Source: DASYXW01 sp035934405
Lineage (GTDB): Bacteria > Acidobacteriota > Terriglobia > UBA7540
DNA length: 64,000 nucleotides
Reading direction: 5' to 3'
Assembly (NCBI GenBank): GCA_035934405.1
Contig: DASYXW010000003.1
Span: 41,338 to 105,337, forward strand
The notes below the pieces were generated by a model. The model was given only the letters and a program-made list of their open reading frames with translations, had not been told where the DNA came from and made no database searches. The position numbers and the translations under genes are program-made. Below are positions 28,270 through 37,658 of the stretch, piece after piece. Numbering within the stretch: the first letter of the stretch is position 1; each line of letters begins with the position of its first letter.

Positions 28270-29225
28270 TCACCTTTGACGAAAAGCTCGCTGCGACGGG
28301 CCACGGGCCGCTGCGCGCCGACTGCGTGGAGACCCTCCAGGTCAACGTCGGCAAACTCTGCAACCAGACTTGCCGTCACTGTCACGTGGACGCGGGACCG
28401 GCGCGCACCGAGATCATGAACCGGGAAACGGCGGAACTGGTGATTGATGTTCTCCACCGTTACGATATTCCCAACCTCGACATCACCGGCGGCGCGCCGG
28501 AACTCAACCCGCACTTCCGCTATCTGGTCCGCGAGGCGCGCGCCCTCGGCCGGCATGTGATCGACCGCTGCAACCTGACGGTGTTCTTCGTCGCGGGCCA
28601 GGAGCGCCTGCCGGAGTTCCTGCGCGACTACCAGGTGGAGGTGACCGCGTCGCTGCCGTGTTACGTCGAAGAGAACGTCGAGTTCCAGCGCGGCAAGGGC
28701 GTGTACTCCAAGAGCATCGAGGCGCTCCAACGGCTCAACCGGCTGGGCTACGGCGCACCGGCGAGCGGCCTCGAGCTGAACCTGGTTTATAATCCCCTTG
28801 GCCCTTCACTTCCGCCTCCGCAACAAGGCCTCGAAGACGCTTACCGGCGCGAGCTCGGCCAGCGCTTCGGCATCGTCTTCAACCGCCTCTACACGATCAC
28901 CAACATGCCGATCAACCGCTTTCTGCTCGACCTCACGCGCCAGGGCCAGCGCGAGCACTACATGGAGCTTCTCGTCGAGAAGTTCAACCCTTCGACCGTT
29001 GAGGGCCTGATGTGCCGCAACCTGGTGAGCGTCGGCTGGGACGGCAGGCTCTATGATTGCGATTTTAACCAGATGCTCGATCTCGCCCTCGAGCCCGGCC
29101 AGCCCCAACACCTGCGCGATTTCAACGCCTTCGTGCTCGCTCACCGCCAGGTTCGCACGGGCGCGCATTGCTTTGGCTGCACGGCCGGAAGCGGGTCAAG
29201 CTGCGGCGGAGCTTTGAGTCAGTAA
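28266..29225 (+). CDS. arsS: ArsS-type radical SAM protein (arsenosugar biosynthesis family)
   Basis: 319 aa. The radical SAM [4Fe-4S] motif is Cys32, Cys36 and Cys39 in LCNQTCRHCHVDAG. The NLTVFF, ASLPCYVEENVEFQRGKG, LNLVYNP and C-terminal Cys-rich end (CDFNQML, HCFGCTAGSGSSCGG) are hallmarks of the ArsS/DUF3641 group, which adds the 5'-deoxyadenosyl unit of SAM to dimethylarsenite on the way to arsenosugars. Some family members contain selenocysteine near the C-terminus; here the positions are Cys. It is coupled to the P-loop NTPase upstream; arsM, which would make its substrate, is 22 kb away. Confidence 0.9.
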   Translation: MITFDEKLAATGHGPLRADCVETLQVNVGKLCNQTCRHCHVDAGPARTEIMNRETAELVIDVLHRYDIPNLDITGGAPELNPHFRYLVREARALGRHVIDRCNLTVFFVAGQERLPEFLRDYQVEVTASLPCYVEENVEFQRGKGVYSKSIEALQRLNRLGYGAPASGLELNLVYNPLGPSLPPPQQGLEDAYRRELGQRFGIVFNRLYTITNMPINRFLLDLTRQGQREHYMELLVEKFNPSTVEGLMCRNLVSVGWDGRLYDCDFNQMLDLALEPGQPQHLRDFNAFVLAHRQVRTGAHCFGCTAGSGSSCGGALSQ

Positions 29226-29266
29226 CGAGTGACATGCAACAATGACGAGCCGGCCGGCCCCGTGCG

Positions 29267-30439
29267 CTATGGCTTCTTGGAGGGACCGAGGGAGCGGGCG
29301 AGGCGCACCGAGTCGAAGCCGAACCGGTCGCGGACCTTGTCGGTAGCTTGTGTGAGTCGCGCCAGCTTCTCACGCTCCGGTGATTGAAGCAGGTTCTGCT
29401 GAAACGCCGCGGTTTCGAATTGTGAAACCCGCACGCCCAGCAGGCGCACCTGGTAGCGGGCGTTCCAGGTGCGCTCGAAGAGGCCGAGCGCGTGCTCGAA
29501 AATAACGTGGTCAAGGTGCGTAGGCTCGTCGAGCGTCACGTCGCGCGTCACGGTGCGGTAGGGCGCGAAGCGCAGCTTTAATCCTACCGTCCGCGCAACA
29601 AGACGGTGCGCACGCAGGCGGCGGCCGACGAGCTGGGCGAGATACGAAAGCGTCCGCTCGAGTTCGTCCATGTCGCTCGTGTCACGGTCAAACGTTGTCT
29701 CGTGGCTGATGGACTTCGGCTCGTCGTGGTACGCATAGGCGTCAATATCCTGGCCGCGTGACTTCACGTCCAGCCACTCGCCGAGTTTCCCGAAGCGCGC
29801 CTTTAAACGCTCGCGTCCGAACGCTTGAATGTCGCCGATCGTCGTCATGCCGAGCGACATCAATTCAGGCTCGGTCACCTTGCCGATTCCCGGCATGCGC
29901 CGCACCGGCAACGGCGCCAAGAACTGAGACTCACTACCTGGAAATACGTAGAGTAAACCGTGCGGCTTTGCCTGGTCGGAGGCAATCTTCGACACAAGGT
30001 GAGAGGTCGAGGCGCCGACGGAGCAGTCAAGTCCGGTACGTTGCTTCACGGTGCGAATCAACCGGTCGGCCGCCCGGAACATCGGCCCGAGCAGGCGGGC
30101 GCAACCCGTGAGGTCGAGATAAGCCTCGTCAATCGAGACCATTTCGACCACCGGCGTGAACTCACCGAAAATCTTGTAAATGCGGTTGGAGTACTCGCGG
30201 TACCTGGAGTGGTGGCCGCGCAGGAAGACGGCATGGGGGCAGAGCTTCTTCGCGGTGCGGATCGGCTGCGCGGAGTGAACGCCGAACTTGCGCGCTTCGT
30301 AGCTCGCCGCCATCACCACCCCGCGACCGTCGGGGTCGGCGCCCACAATCACGGCCTTGCCCCGGAGCGACGCATCTTCGAGTTCCTCTACGGAAACGTA
30401 GAAGGCGTCCATGTCGACGTGAAGAATCTGTTTCAGCAT
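29267..30439 (-). CDS. dinB: DNA polymerase IV (Y-family translesion polymerase)
   Basis: 390 aa from ATG 30439 (MLKQILHVDMDAFYVSVEEL). The metal site consists of HVDMDAFYVSVE, with its two Asp/Met-Asp positions, and SIDEAYLDLTG. The thumb HhH region (MPGIGKVTEPEL) and the C-terminal little finger domain are present. Error-prone bypass synthesis past DNA lesions. The longer frame from 30502 adds 21 residues without an RBS. A cluster with prmC and prfA behind it. Confidence 0.94.
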   Translation of the reverse strand: MLKQILHVDMDAFYVSVEELEDASLRGKAVIVGADPDGRGVVMAASYEARKFGVHSAQPIRTAKKLCPHAVFLRGHHSRYREYSNRIYKIFGEFTPVVEMVSIDEAYLDLTGCARLLGPMFRAADRLIRTVKQRTGLDCSVGASTSHLVSKIASDQAKPHGLLYVFPGSESQFLAPLPVRRMPGIGKVTEPELMSLGMTTIGDIQAFGRERLKARFGKLGEWLDVKSRGQDIDAYAYHDEPKSISHETTFDRDTSDMDELERTLSYLAQLVGRRLRAHRLVARTVGLKLRFAPYRTVTRDVTLDEPTHLDHVIFEHALGLFERTWNARYQVRLLGVRVSQFETAAFQQNLLQSPEREKLARLTQATDKVRDRFGFDSVRLARSLGPSKKP

Positions 30440-30513
30440 TGTCCGTGGCCCGCCCTCCGTTGTCAGTTGCGGGCGTGTACTGGAGCGCATGCCGCGGACC
30501 ACGCGCAGTCTGG

Positions 30514-31410
30514 CTACGGACGATTCTTTCGCGCCGCCACCACTCGGGGTATTCCCGCGAGGTCAGGTCGCACGTCGACTTCGGCCCATCCTGCGCCCAG
30601 TAGCTTCACAACCGCGTCGGCCATATTGTAACCAACTTCGACGACCACGTGCCCGCCAGGCTTGACGACTTCGAGCGCCTGGGGAAACAAGCGGCGGTAG
30701 ATCTCGTCGCCGTGCTGGACGCCCCAGGCCAGGCGCGGTTCGAACTCGCGCACTTCGCGCTGCACCTTGTCCATCTCATCGCGGCCGACGTAGGGCGGGT
30801 TCGAAACCACAAAGTCAAACGTGTTTTTAAGCGCGCCGGAAACAAAGTGATCGAGCAGGTCGCCGTGCAGAAACCGTACGTTCGATGAGAGGCCGAGCCG
30901 CGCGGCGTTCCGCGAGGCCACAGCGAGCGCCGGGTACGAAATATCCGTGGCCACAAGCGACGCCTGCGGAAGCTTGGAGGCCAGCGCCAGCACGATACAT
31001 CCCGAGCCCGTGCCCACATCCACGATGCGAAGCCCGCTACCGTCGGACGCCGGGCGCAGTGCCGCGTCATCCGGCGCTCGACCGAGCGCCAGTTCGAGCA
31101 CCGCTTCCACCACGTGCTCGGTTTCCGGGCGAGGGATGAGCACATCGGGGGTAACCTCGAAGTCGAGGCTCCAGAACTCCTGGTGGCCGGTGATGTATTG
31201 CGTGGGCTTGCCGGTGGTGCGTTCGGCGATGAGGCGGAAGTATCGCTCGGTGGTTTCGGGCAGAAGCTCGGCCTCAGGCTCGGTGTAGAGGTAGCTGCGG
31301 TCGCGGCCGAGCGTGTGCATCAGCAGCAGTTCGGCCGCGAGTTCGGCGGAAGGCACGTCGCACTCCAGCAATGTCTTCAGGCCGGCGCGGAGAGTTTCAC
31401 GAAGTTGCAT
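30514..31410 (-). CDS. prmC: Release factor glutamine methyltransferase PrmC
   Basis: 298 aa. The N-terminal helical bundle (about 1-75) binds release factor. The SAM domain has VDVGTGSGCIVLAL and the catalytic NPPY in VVSNPPYVGRDEM. It methylates the Gln of the GGQ motif in RF1 and RF2. It lies directly downstream of prfA, its substrate, on the same strand, the usual bacterial arrangement. The last residues end at 30514; no terminator seen before dinB. Confidence 0.95.
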   Translation of the reverse strand: MQLRETLRAGLKTLLECDVPSAELAAELLLMHTLGRDRSYLYTEPEAELLPETTERYFRLIAERTTGKPTQYITGHQEFWSLDFEVTPDVLIPRPETEHVVEAVLELALGRAPDDAALRPASDGSGLRIVDVGTGSGCIVLALASKLPQASLVATDISYPALAVASRNAARLGLSSNVRFLHGDLLDHFVSGALKNTFDFVVSNPPYVGRDEMDKVQREVREFEPRLAWGVQHGDEIYRRLFPQALEVVKPGGHVVVEVGYNMADAVVKLLGAGWAEVDVRPDLAGIPRVVAARKNRP

Positions 31411-31521
31411 AGGAGCGATGGGTCACAGAGTAAGTTAGGGTTCTTCGCTCCCCGGCGATTCTCCGGCCGCCCTCGCGCGCGCGCCAGCCGCGGCGCCTCA
31501 ACGAGCAGTGTCAGCTAGCTG

Positions 31522-32628
31522 CTAGCCTGGAGGTTGATCCCCGTTGGTCCCCCGCGACACCTGCTTGAGCTTCTCGGCCTGGAAATAATTGCTGACCGCT
31601 TCGAGGACATCATCAATCTTGCCGTCCATCACCCGGTCAAGCTGGTGAATTGTCAGTCCAATGCGATGGTCGGTGAGGCGGTTCTGCGGGAAATTGTAGG
31701 TGCGGATCTTCTCGCTGCGGTCGCCCGATCCGATCTGCGAGCGCCGCTCGGCGGTAATCTGTTTCTGCTGCTCGTCGAGCTTCATCTGGTAGAGCCGCGA
31801 GCGGAGCACCTGCATCGCCTTTGCGCGGTTCTTGATCTGCGACTTCTCGTCCTGGCAGGAGACGACGGTGCCTGTGGGCAGGTGAGTGATGCGCACGGCG
31901 GAATAAGTGGTATTGACCGACTGCCCGCCCGGGCCGGACGAGCAAAAGGTGTCAATGCGGATGTCCTTGGCGTCAATCGCCACGTCCACTTCGTCCGCCT
32001 CGGGAAGCACGGCGACGGAAATGGCGGAGGTGTGGATGCGCCCCGACTGTTCCGTAGCCGGGACGCGCTGCACGCGGTGGACGCCGCTCTCGTACTTCAG
32101 CTTGCTGTAGACACGGCGCCCCGAGATCATGGCGATCACTTCCTTGAGACCGCCGACGGCCGACAAGCTCGAAGAGAGCACCTCCACCTTCCAGCGCTGG
32201 GACTCGGCATAGCGGCTGTACATGCGGAAGATTTCGTCGGCGAACAAGGTGGCCTCGTCGCCGCCCGTGCCAGCGCGGATTTCCAGCACCACGTTCTTTT
32301 CGTCGTTGGGGTCGCGGGGCACGAGCAGCGTCTTCAGTTCTTCTTCCGCGCGTGCGCGGCGCTTTTCAAGCTCGTCAAGTTCCTCCTGGGCGAGCGCCTT
32401 CATAGCAGGGTCGGCGGTGGATTCCTCCACCAGCCTTCGCGTCTCGCCCAGCGACTTTTGGATGTCCTTCCACTGGCGAAAGCCCTCCACCACGTCGGTC
32501 AGTTCGGCGCGGGCCCTAGCCGTCTTCTGGTAGGTGGCCGGGTCCGCGAGCACGGCGGACGAGGCAAGCTGGAGGTTCAGCGCCTCGTACCGTGCTTCGA
32601 TTTCGGCAAGTTTGTCGAGAAACTGCAT
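31522..32628 (-). CDS. prfA: Peptide chain release factor 1
   Basis: 368 aa, slightly longer than the usual 355-360. The stop-codon recognition region contains RVPATEQSGRIHTSA with the PAT tripeptide of RF1 (UAG/UAA specific). The catalytic GGQ is in SSGPGGQSVNTTYSAVRI, the Gln methylated by PrmC encoded next. Expected order of RF1 domains 1-4 is seen. There is no clear Shine-Dalgarno site; instead the first of three tandem 25-bp repeats begins 14 bp before the ATG, so the leader is unusual. Confidence 0.96.
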   Translation of the reverse strand: MQFLDKLAEIEARYEALNLQLASSAVLADPATYQKTARARAELTDVVEGFRQWKDIQKSLGETRRLVEESTADPAMKALAQEELDELEKRRARAEEELKTLLVPRDPNDEKNVVLEIRAGTGGDEATLFADEIFRMYSRYAESQRWKVEVLSSSLSAVGGLKEVIAMISGRRVYSKLKYESGVHRVQRVPATEQSGRIHTSAISVAVLPEADEVDVAIDAKDIRIDTFCSSGPGGQSVNTTYSAVRITHLPTGTVVSCQDEKSQIKNRAKAMQVLRSRLYQMKLDEQQKQITAERRSQIGSGDRSEKIRTYNFPQNRLTDHRIGLTIHQLDRVMDGKIDDVLEAVSNYFQAEKLKQVSRGTNGDQPPG

Positions 32629-32641
32629 GACTTGATCTTGT

Positions 32642-32758
32642 TTATTATCAATATGTTGACGGCTTTATTCGAATAACAGTCCTATTATCAATATGCTGAC
32701 GGCTTTCATCCCCGCGCTCATTTTACCTTTCTTTTATTTTCAATAAGTTGACGGCTTC
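32642..32758. repeat. Three tandem copies of the 25-bp leader repeat upstream of prfA
   Basis: Copies at 32642-32666, 32682-32706 and 32734-32758 (start spacings 40 and 52 bp). Plus-strand consensus over the five good copies is TTATTWTCARTAW then a variable step, then TGACGGCTT. They fill the 169-bp gap between prfA and DUF1385 and share orientation with those at pdxS. Confidence 0.88.
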
Positions 32759-32797
32759 GTTCGTAAAAATCTATCTTTTGATTGCCTCAGAGGCGCT

Positions 32798-33919
32798 TCA
32801 CGCAATCACTAGCTCTCCGCCCCGGCTCTTCTCCAGATCCATGGCGGTTTCGAGCGCCTTCACAGCGGTTTCAAGTTGACTATCGTCCGGCTCGCGCGTC
32901 GTGATCCGTTGCAGCCAAAGGCCCGGCTGCGACGCCCATTTCCAGATCGCTCCCTGCGACTTGGCGGCGAAGCGGATGAATTCATAAGAAAGCCCGGCGA
33001 TAACCGGCAGAAGCGCGATGCGCGCCACCAGCTTCGCGACGAACGACTCAAACGGCAGCACCATGTAAACGAGCATGGCGATGACCATCACCACCAGCAG
33101 GAAACTGGTGCCGCAGCGGGGATGAAAGCGCGTGCAATCGCGCGCCGTGGCCACGTCCATCCGTCCGGTCTTTTCGAACGCCCACACAACTTTGTGCTCG
33201 GCGCCGTGATACTCAAACACACGCTGGATGTCCTTCGACTGCGCCAGCAGCGCCAGGAACGCGAGGAACAGCGCAATGCGGATGATGCCGTCCAAAAAGT
33301 TGAAGGCAATCAGACTGTGGAACACGCCATAATGTCCCTGCAGCTTGGTGGCCATGTAAAGCGGCAGCAGCTTGTAAAAGGCGACGAAGAACCCGAGGGA
33401 AAGCGTGATGTTCACCGCCAAAACCCATCCCGGAAGCTCCTTCTTCTTTTCCGGTTCATCGTGTTCTGGTTTTCCGATGCGGTCCGCTCGGAGAGTCTTC
33501 TCCGTCGGCGCTCCCTGGGCTTCGCCAGGCTGGCCGTTTCGACTCGTCGCGGCGTCCGTTTGCTCCGGTGAAGCCGTCTTCACAGGATCCTCCAGCGCCG
33601 TTTGCGCCGAGTATCGCAGCGCCCGGATGCCCAGCGCCATCGCCTGCCCCAACGTCCCCAAACCACGCAGGATGGGATACTTCAACCACGGATACCTCTC
33701 CGAGGGACGGCGGAGGAAATCCTGCGTAACCGCAATCGAGCCGGTCGGCCGTCGCACGGCCACGGCGTAGGAGTGCGGCGAGCGCATCATGACCCCTTCG
33801 ATTACAGCCTGGCCGCCGACGAGAATCTCCTCCGGGCCCTGGACAAGAGGCAGCACCGCGATCCGCATCGCGCGTCGCAGCGACGTTTCGAGAATCCTTA
33901 CGACATTCTGCCGTGCCAT
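32798..33919 (-). CDS. DUF1385 membrane protein
   Basis: 373 aa from ATG 33919, which has GGAG 5 bp upstream; the longer frame has no RBS. Conserved start GGQAVIEGVMMRSPHSYAVAVRR, three or four membrane helices in the second half (for example around LGFFVAFYKLLPLYMATKL and LLVVMVIAMLVYMVLPF) and the YHGAEHK and HPRCGTSFLL motifs of DUF1385. A charged insert of about 60 residues in the middle is poorly conserved. Function unknown. In many Gram-positive and other genomes DUF1385 precedes prfA and prmC, the same order as here. Confidence 0.9.
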   Translation of the reverse strand: MARQNVVRILETSLRRAMRIAVLPLVQGPEEILVGGQAVIEGVMMRSPHSYAVAVRRPTGSIAVTQDFLRRPSERYPWLKYPILRGLGTLGQAMALGIRALRYSAQTALEDPVKTASPEQTDAATSRNGQPGEAQGAPTEKTLRADRIGKPEHDEPEKKKELPGWVLAVNITLSLGFFVAFYKLLPLYMATKLQGHYGVFHSLIAFNFLDGIIRIALFLAFLALLAQSKDIQRVFEYHGAEHKVVWAFEKTGRMDVATARDCTRFHPRCGTSFLLVVMVIAMLVYMVLPFESFVAKLVARIALLPVIAGLSYEFIRFAAKSQGAIWKWASQPGLWLQRITTREPDDSQLETAVKALETAMDLEKSRGGELVIA

Positions 33920-34046
33920 ATTACTCCAACTCAAAACTCTTGCGCGCCCTCCCTGGAGGGGACTCGTCAAAGATACATCTGGAAATTAGATGCACACCCC
34001 CGAGGCTAGGCTCAGAATAACCGGGGGCGGAGCACGTGTCAATTCG

Positions 34047-34096
34047 ACGGGAGCCCGGGTAGTGGTGGCATTTGACACCACTACCGGAGCCCGTTA
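34047..34096. repeat. Long imperfect palindrome upstream of the GloVer gene
   Basis: Core arms GGTAGTGGTG (34058-34067) and CACCACTACC (34076-34085) with an 8-nt loop, extended imperfectly by ACGGGAGCCC on the left and GGAGCCCGTT on the right. It lies in the 374-bp gap 33920-34293, which otherwise shows no gene. No T-run follows, so it is more like a REP-type palindrome than a terminator. Confidence 0.6.
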
Positions 34097-34293
34097 AGGG
34101 TGTCATTAGTCTTCGGCGTTCGCGAACCGCGCTCACGGCGTTGTTTGCCAGTTCATCAGCAGTCCATACGGTAACCGATTGTACCGGGCCTGGGCTCGTG
34201 GTGTAGACTATTCGCGAAGACCCTCGAACAGGCCGCGTTCTTAGGCCTGAGGATGTCTTCTCACACGAGAACGTGAGTATGAAGGGGGAACAA

Positions 34294-35738
34294 ATGCCTC
34301 GGGCGGCCGAGAAGTTCATTTCGGTTGTAGTCAGAAGTCAGGTGTGGCGGCTGCGACATTGCTTGAGCCACGGCTTGTCTGCGATCTCGGTCGCGTGTGT
34401 GCTGGGTTCTGTAGTCGCCACCGCGCAGACTTTTACGGTTCTTGCGAATTTCGACGGCTCCAACGGCGCATATCCCCAGTACGGCTCGCTCGTCCAGGGG
34501 AGAGATGGCGATTTGTGGGGAACGACGGGAGGTGGCGGCTCGGGCAGTTGCTCGTCCGGCTGCGGCACTGTATTCAGGATGTCTCGGAGCGGGACGCTGC
34601 AGACGTACTCTTTCATTAGCGCTTCGGGCTCCGATCCGCAGGCTGGCGTGGTGCTCGGCACGGACGGCAACCTTTATGGCGTTACTTACAAGGGTGGGGC
34701 CAACAACGACGGCACCGTGTTCAAGGTGACGCCTGAAAATGGCACGATCACGACGCTCCTCAGTTTCGACAATAGCAATGGTTCCTCTCCGGCCGGAGCG
34801 CTCGCTCAGGGAAGGGGTGGCCAGTTTTACGGAACAACGGCGTTGGGTGACACCGTGTTCAAGATTACTCCAACCGGAACGCTGACCACACTGTACAATT
34901 TGAATTATTCCACCGACGGTGGAGATCCTTGGGGCCAACTGTTGCAAGGATCCGATGGCGAGTTCTACGGCACTAACCTCCCGGTGGAAGCGGGGGCAGT
35001 GGGGCAGGAACGGTTTTCAAAATCACTTCTGCTGGCGGTTTCACTCTGCTTCACAGCTTCTCTGGCTCTCCCCCCGACGGCGCTTATCCATACGCAGGCC
35101 TCGTTCTGGGCTCCGACGGGGATTTCTACGGCACAACCAGTTCCGGCGGTTCCTTCAGCACAGGCACCATCTTCAAAGTCAGCTCTTCGGGAACGCTGAC
35201 GATTCTTTATGACTTCGATACCATCGGTGGCGGCCCAACCGCTCCCCTGGTTCTCGGAACCGACGGCAACTTTTACGGCGTCAACTATGTTGGCAGCAGT
35301 GGTGGCACCCTGTTCCAGTTCACCCCAGCAGGTACGTTCACGACTCTTCATACCTTCACGGGAACCGACGGCGGCTGTCTACAAGGCGGACTGGTGCAGG
35401 CCACCAACGGCGAGTTCTACGGTGCGACCAACTGCGGAGGAAGATACAGCCAGGGCGTGGTGTTCAGCCTTGATATGGGCCTCCGTCCATTTGTGAAAAC
35501 CGTTCCCGCCTCGGGCCCCGTCGGCCGCCCCGTCAACATTCTTGGATACGGTCTGACCGGCTCTACTACTGTCACCTTTAATGGCACGCCCGCTGCTTTC
35601 ACCGTGCGCGCGGGTACCTGGATCACCGCGACCGTTCCTGCCGGCGCCACCACCGGACCAGTCCGGGTCACGACGCCCAACGGCACCCTAACGAGTAATG
35701 TGAACTTTCAGGTGACGCAGAAATCGCAGCAGCAGTGA
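34294..35738 (+). pseudogene. GloVer-repeat secreted protein with C-terminal IPT/TIG domain, frameshifted
   Basis: A signal peptide (SAISVACVLGSVVATAQTF) is followed by about eight repeats of roughly 50 residues with the pattern GxDGNxYGTTxxGG...GTVFKITPxGTLTTLYxF, the 'choice-anchor tandem repeat GloVer' type. The frame breaks near 34976-34986: frame 1 reads up to GEFYGTNLP, and frame 2 resumes at 34983 with GGSGGSGAGTVFKITSAG, so one base is missing relative to the repeat pattern. The second part runs to 35738 and ends in an IPT/TIG immunoglobulin-like domain (GPVGRPVNILGYGLTG). Start set at ATG 34294 with GGGGGA upstream. Real frameshift or sequencing error; otherwise about 480 aa. Confidence 0.75.
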
Positions 35739-35836
35739 ATGAAGGCTGCCGCTCCACCAAGCCGGTGCCATTTCGAGATGGCTGCCGGATTCCCACTCCT
35801 CTCGTGACCCGTTTCCCGGCTCTTCCGCCTAGCGTC

Positions 35837-35854
35837 ATTCCCGCCTCCGGGAAT
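35837..35854. repeat. ATTCCCG palindrome, copy 1
   Basis: ATTCCCG (35837-35843) and CGGGAAT (35848-35854) with a 4-nt loop, preceded by GTC. It matches the common dispersed GTCATTCCCG...CGGGAAT element; a second copy is at 55651-55670. It lies in the 288-bp non-coding stretch 35739-36026. Confidence 0.75.
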
Positions 35855-36026
35855 ACAGTCCGTAACAACAGCGGCAATCGGAACTCGTGAAGGGCATCTC
35901 GTCGCTGACATGGTCCGCGACCCCCCTTCGCGGACGACCGAACGAAATTGAACGGTTTGACACCGCTCGGCGCCGGGCAATATCATGTTGTTTCCTTCTC
36001 CTTTGACCGGCGACGTGGGCGCGGCC

Positions 36027-36962
36027 ATGGCCTCTTTTGGCGAGAATCTGCGGCGGGAACGCGAGATGCGGGGCGTGAACCTGGAAGAGATCTCCGCCAG
36101 CACCCGGATTGGCGTGCGCTTCCTGCAGGCGCTCGAGGAAGACGACTTCGCGGCGCTGCCCGGCGGGATTTTCACGCGCAGCTTTATCCGCGCTTACGCC
36201 TCATACCTGGGGCTCGATCAGGAAGCTGTGATGGCGGAGTTTCAGACCCTGGCGCCGCCCGATGACAAGCTGGACTTCAACCGCCTGGGCACCAAGCCCT
36301 CATCCGGCTCCCGCGGCGGACGGTCACCCATTGTGCTTTGGCTGGTGGCTGCCGCATTGCTGGCCGGCGGCTGGGCCCTTTACCGCTACTCGCACCGTGG
36401 GCCAGAACTGCGGCCTGGCCAGGCGAGTGGCGTTATGACATCCAGCGCGCCGGCAGCGAATCTGCCTTCACCCCCCGCGACGCAGCCTGCCGCCGCCCCG
36501 ACAGGAGCGAACACCGTTTCCAACGGACCTGGCGGCGAGACCCCGGCTCTTCCTTCATCAAGTGCGTCCGTGGCCGGAGGCAGCCCGGGTCCGGCGGCAG
36601 GTTCGGCGCCGCTGGGAACCGTGGGCGGGAGCTCGACGGCGAGCCCGCCTGCCGCGCTGCCCAGTGCCGCTTCGGCGGCAACCAAATCGGTCGGGGCGCT
36701 CGGCCAAGGCGATCTGGTGTTACAGGTGGCGGCGACGGAGCGCGTGTGGCTGGCGGTGAGCGCCGACGGCAAGAAGATCTTCCAGCAAACGCTCGACCCG
36801 AACGCCGTTCAAACCTTCCGGGCGACCGATTCGTTTGATGTGACCACCGGCAACGCCCAAGGCACCATTCTCACGCTGAATGGCGAAACGCAAAAGCCTC
36901 TGGGCCGCCACGGCGAACTGAAGAAACTCCACCTCACGAGGCAGAGCCTTCAGAGCCCGTAG
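36027..36962 (+). CDS. RodZ-like HTH/DUF4115 membrane protein
   Basis: 311 aa from ATG 36027 (MASFGENLRREREMRGV); the 14 residues upstream are excluded. N-terminal HTH_25 helix-turn-helix (about 5-70, with FIRAYASYLGLD), a single membrane helix (about 104-124, SPIVLWLVAAALLAGGWALY), a long Pro/Ala/Ser linker and a C-terminal DUF4115 beta domain (LVLQVAATERVWLAVSADGKK). This architecture is that of RodZ, which links MreB to the cell-wall elongation machinery. No mreB nearby. The stop is close to the following DUF2336-like frame. Confidence 0.88.
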   Translation: MASFGENLRREREMRGVNLEEISASTRIGVRFLQALEEDDFAALPGGIFTRSFIRAYASYLGLDQEAVMAEFQTLAPPDDKLDFNRLGTKPSSGSRGGRSPIVLWLVAAALLAGGWALYRYSHRGPELRPGQASGVMTSSAPAANLPSPPATQPAAAPTGANTVSNGPGGETPALPSSSASVAGGSPGPAAGSAPLGTVGGSSTASPPAALPSAASAATKSVGALGQGDLVLQVAATERVWLAVSADGKKIFQQTLDPNAVQTFRATDSFDVTTGNAQGTILTLNGETQKPLGRHGELKKLHLTRQSLQSP

Positions 36963-37056
36963 GCGGCGAGGACCCATCATTTCGAAACACCTCATTGACA
37001 CGCTGCGCGAGGGCACGGCTCCGCCGGTCATCCGGCGCAAAGGCGCCGCAGGTCTT

Positions 37057-37620
37057 TTGCCGGTCGAGCCCGATGAAAGGCTCGAAATCCTGGTGCTCCT
37101 GGCGGACGACGCGGAGGAGGAAATTCGACGGCTGGCGCGCGCCACACTTCAAACTTCTGTCGAGGGAGCGTCGGACGCCACAGCAACCGGCGAGGCGGGG
37201 GGCGCGGAGCGCGAAACGCTGCTCCAGAGAATCGGCCGCATGTCGGCGGGCGAAAAGATTCGCACTGCGCTCCTGGGCAATCAAGAGGAGCGGCTGGTGC
37301 TCATCCGCGACTCCAACAAGACGGTGGCGCGCGCCGTGCTCCAGTCGCCGAAACTCTCGGAGATGGAGGTTGAGGCCTTCGCCTCCATGAAAACGATCGC
37401 CGAAGAGGCGCTGCGCGTGATCGCCATGAACCGCGCATTTACGCGGCACTATCCCCTGGTCTACGCCCTGGCGAACAACCCGCGCGCTCCTATCGACGTC
37501 ACGCTGCCTTTGCTCAATCGCCTGAACGACCGGGACCTGAAGGCGCTCGCGGTCAACAAGAACGTGGCGGACGCCTTGCGTACCGCGGCGGCGCGCAGGG
37601 TGCGGGAGAAAAAGCAGTAG
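37057..37620 (+). CDS. DUF2336-like HEAT-type protein, start uncertain
   Basis: 187 aa from the TTG at 37057. Helical repeats, with LAANNPRAP-like segment YALANNPRAPIDVTLPLLNRL and NRLNDRDLKALAVNKNVADAL, which look like HEAT/DUF2336 units with a repeated 'ANNP...L' rhythm. The frame is open and protein-like further upstream (LIDTLREGTAPPVIRRKGAAG) to about 36979, where only ATT or ATC codons are available and a GAGGA lies about 9 bp before. The real start may therefore be a rare ATT, 17 bp after the RodZ-like stop, or the gene may start at TTG. Function unknown. Confidence 0.7.
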   Translation: MPVEPDERLEILVLLADDAEEEIRRLARATLQTSVEGASDATATGEAGGAERETLLQRIGRMSAGEKIRTALLGNQEERLVLIRDSNKTVARAVLQSPKLSEMEVEAFASMKTIAEEALRVIAMNRAFTRHYPLVYALANNPRAPIDVTLPLLNRLNDRDLKALAVNKNVADALRTAAARRVREKKQ

Positions 37621-37658
37621 CCAGTTGTCAGTTTCCAGTTTCCAATTTGAGCTTCGAA

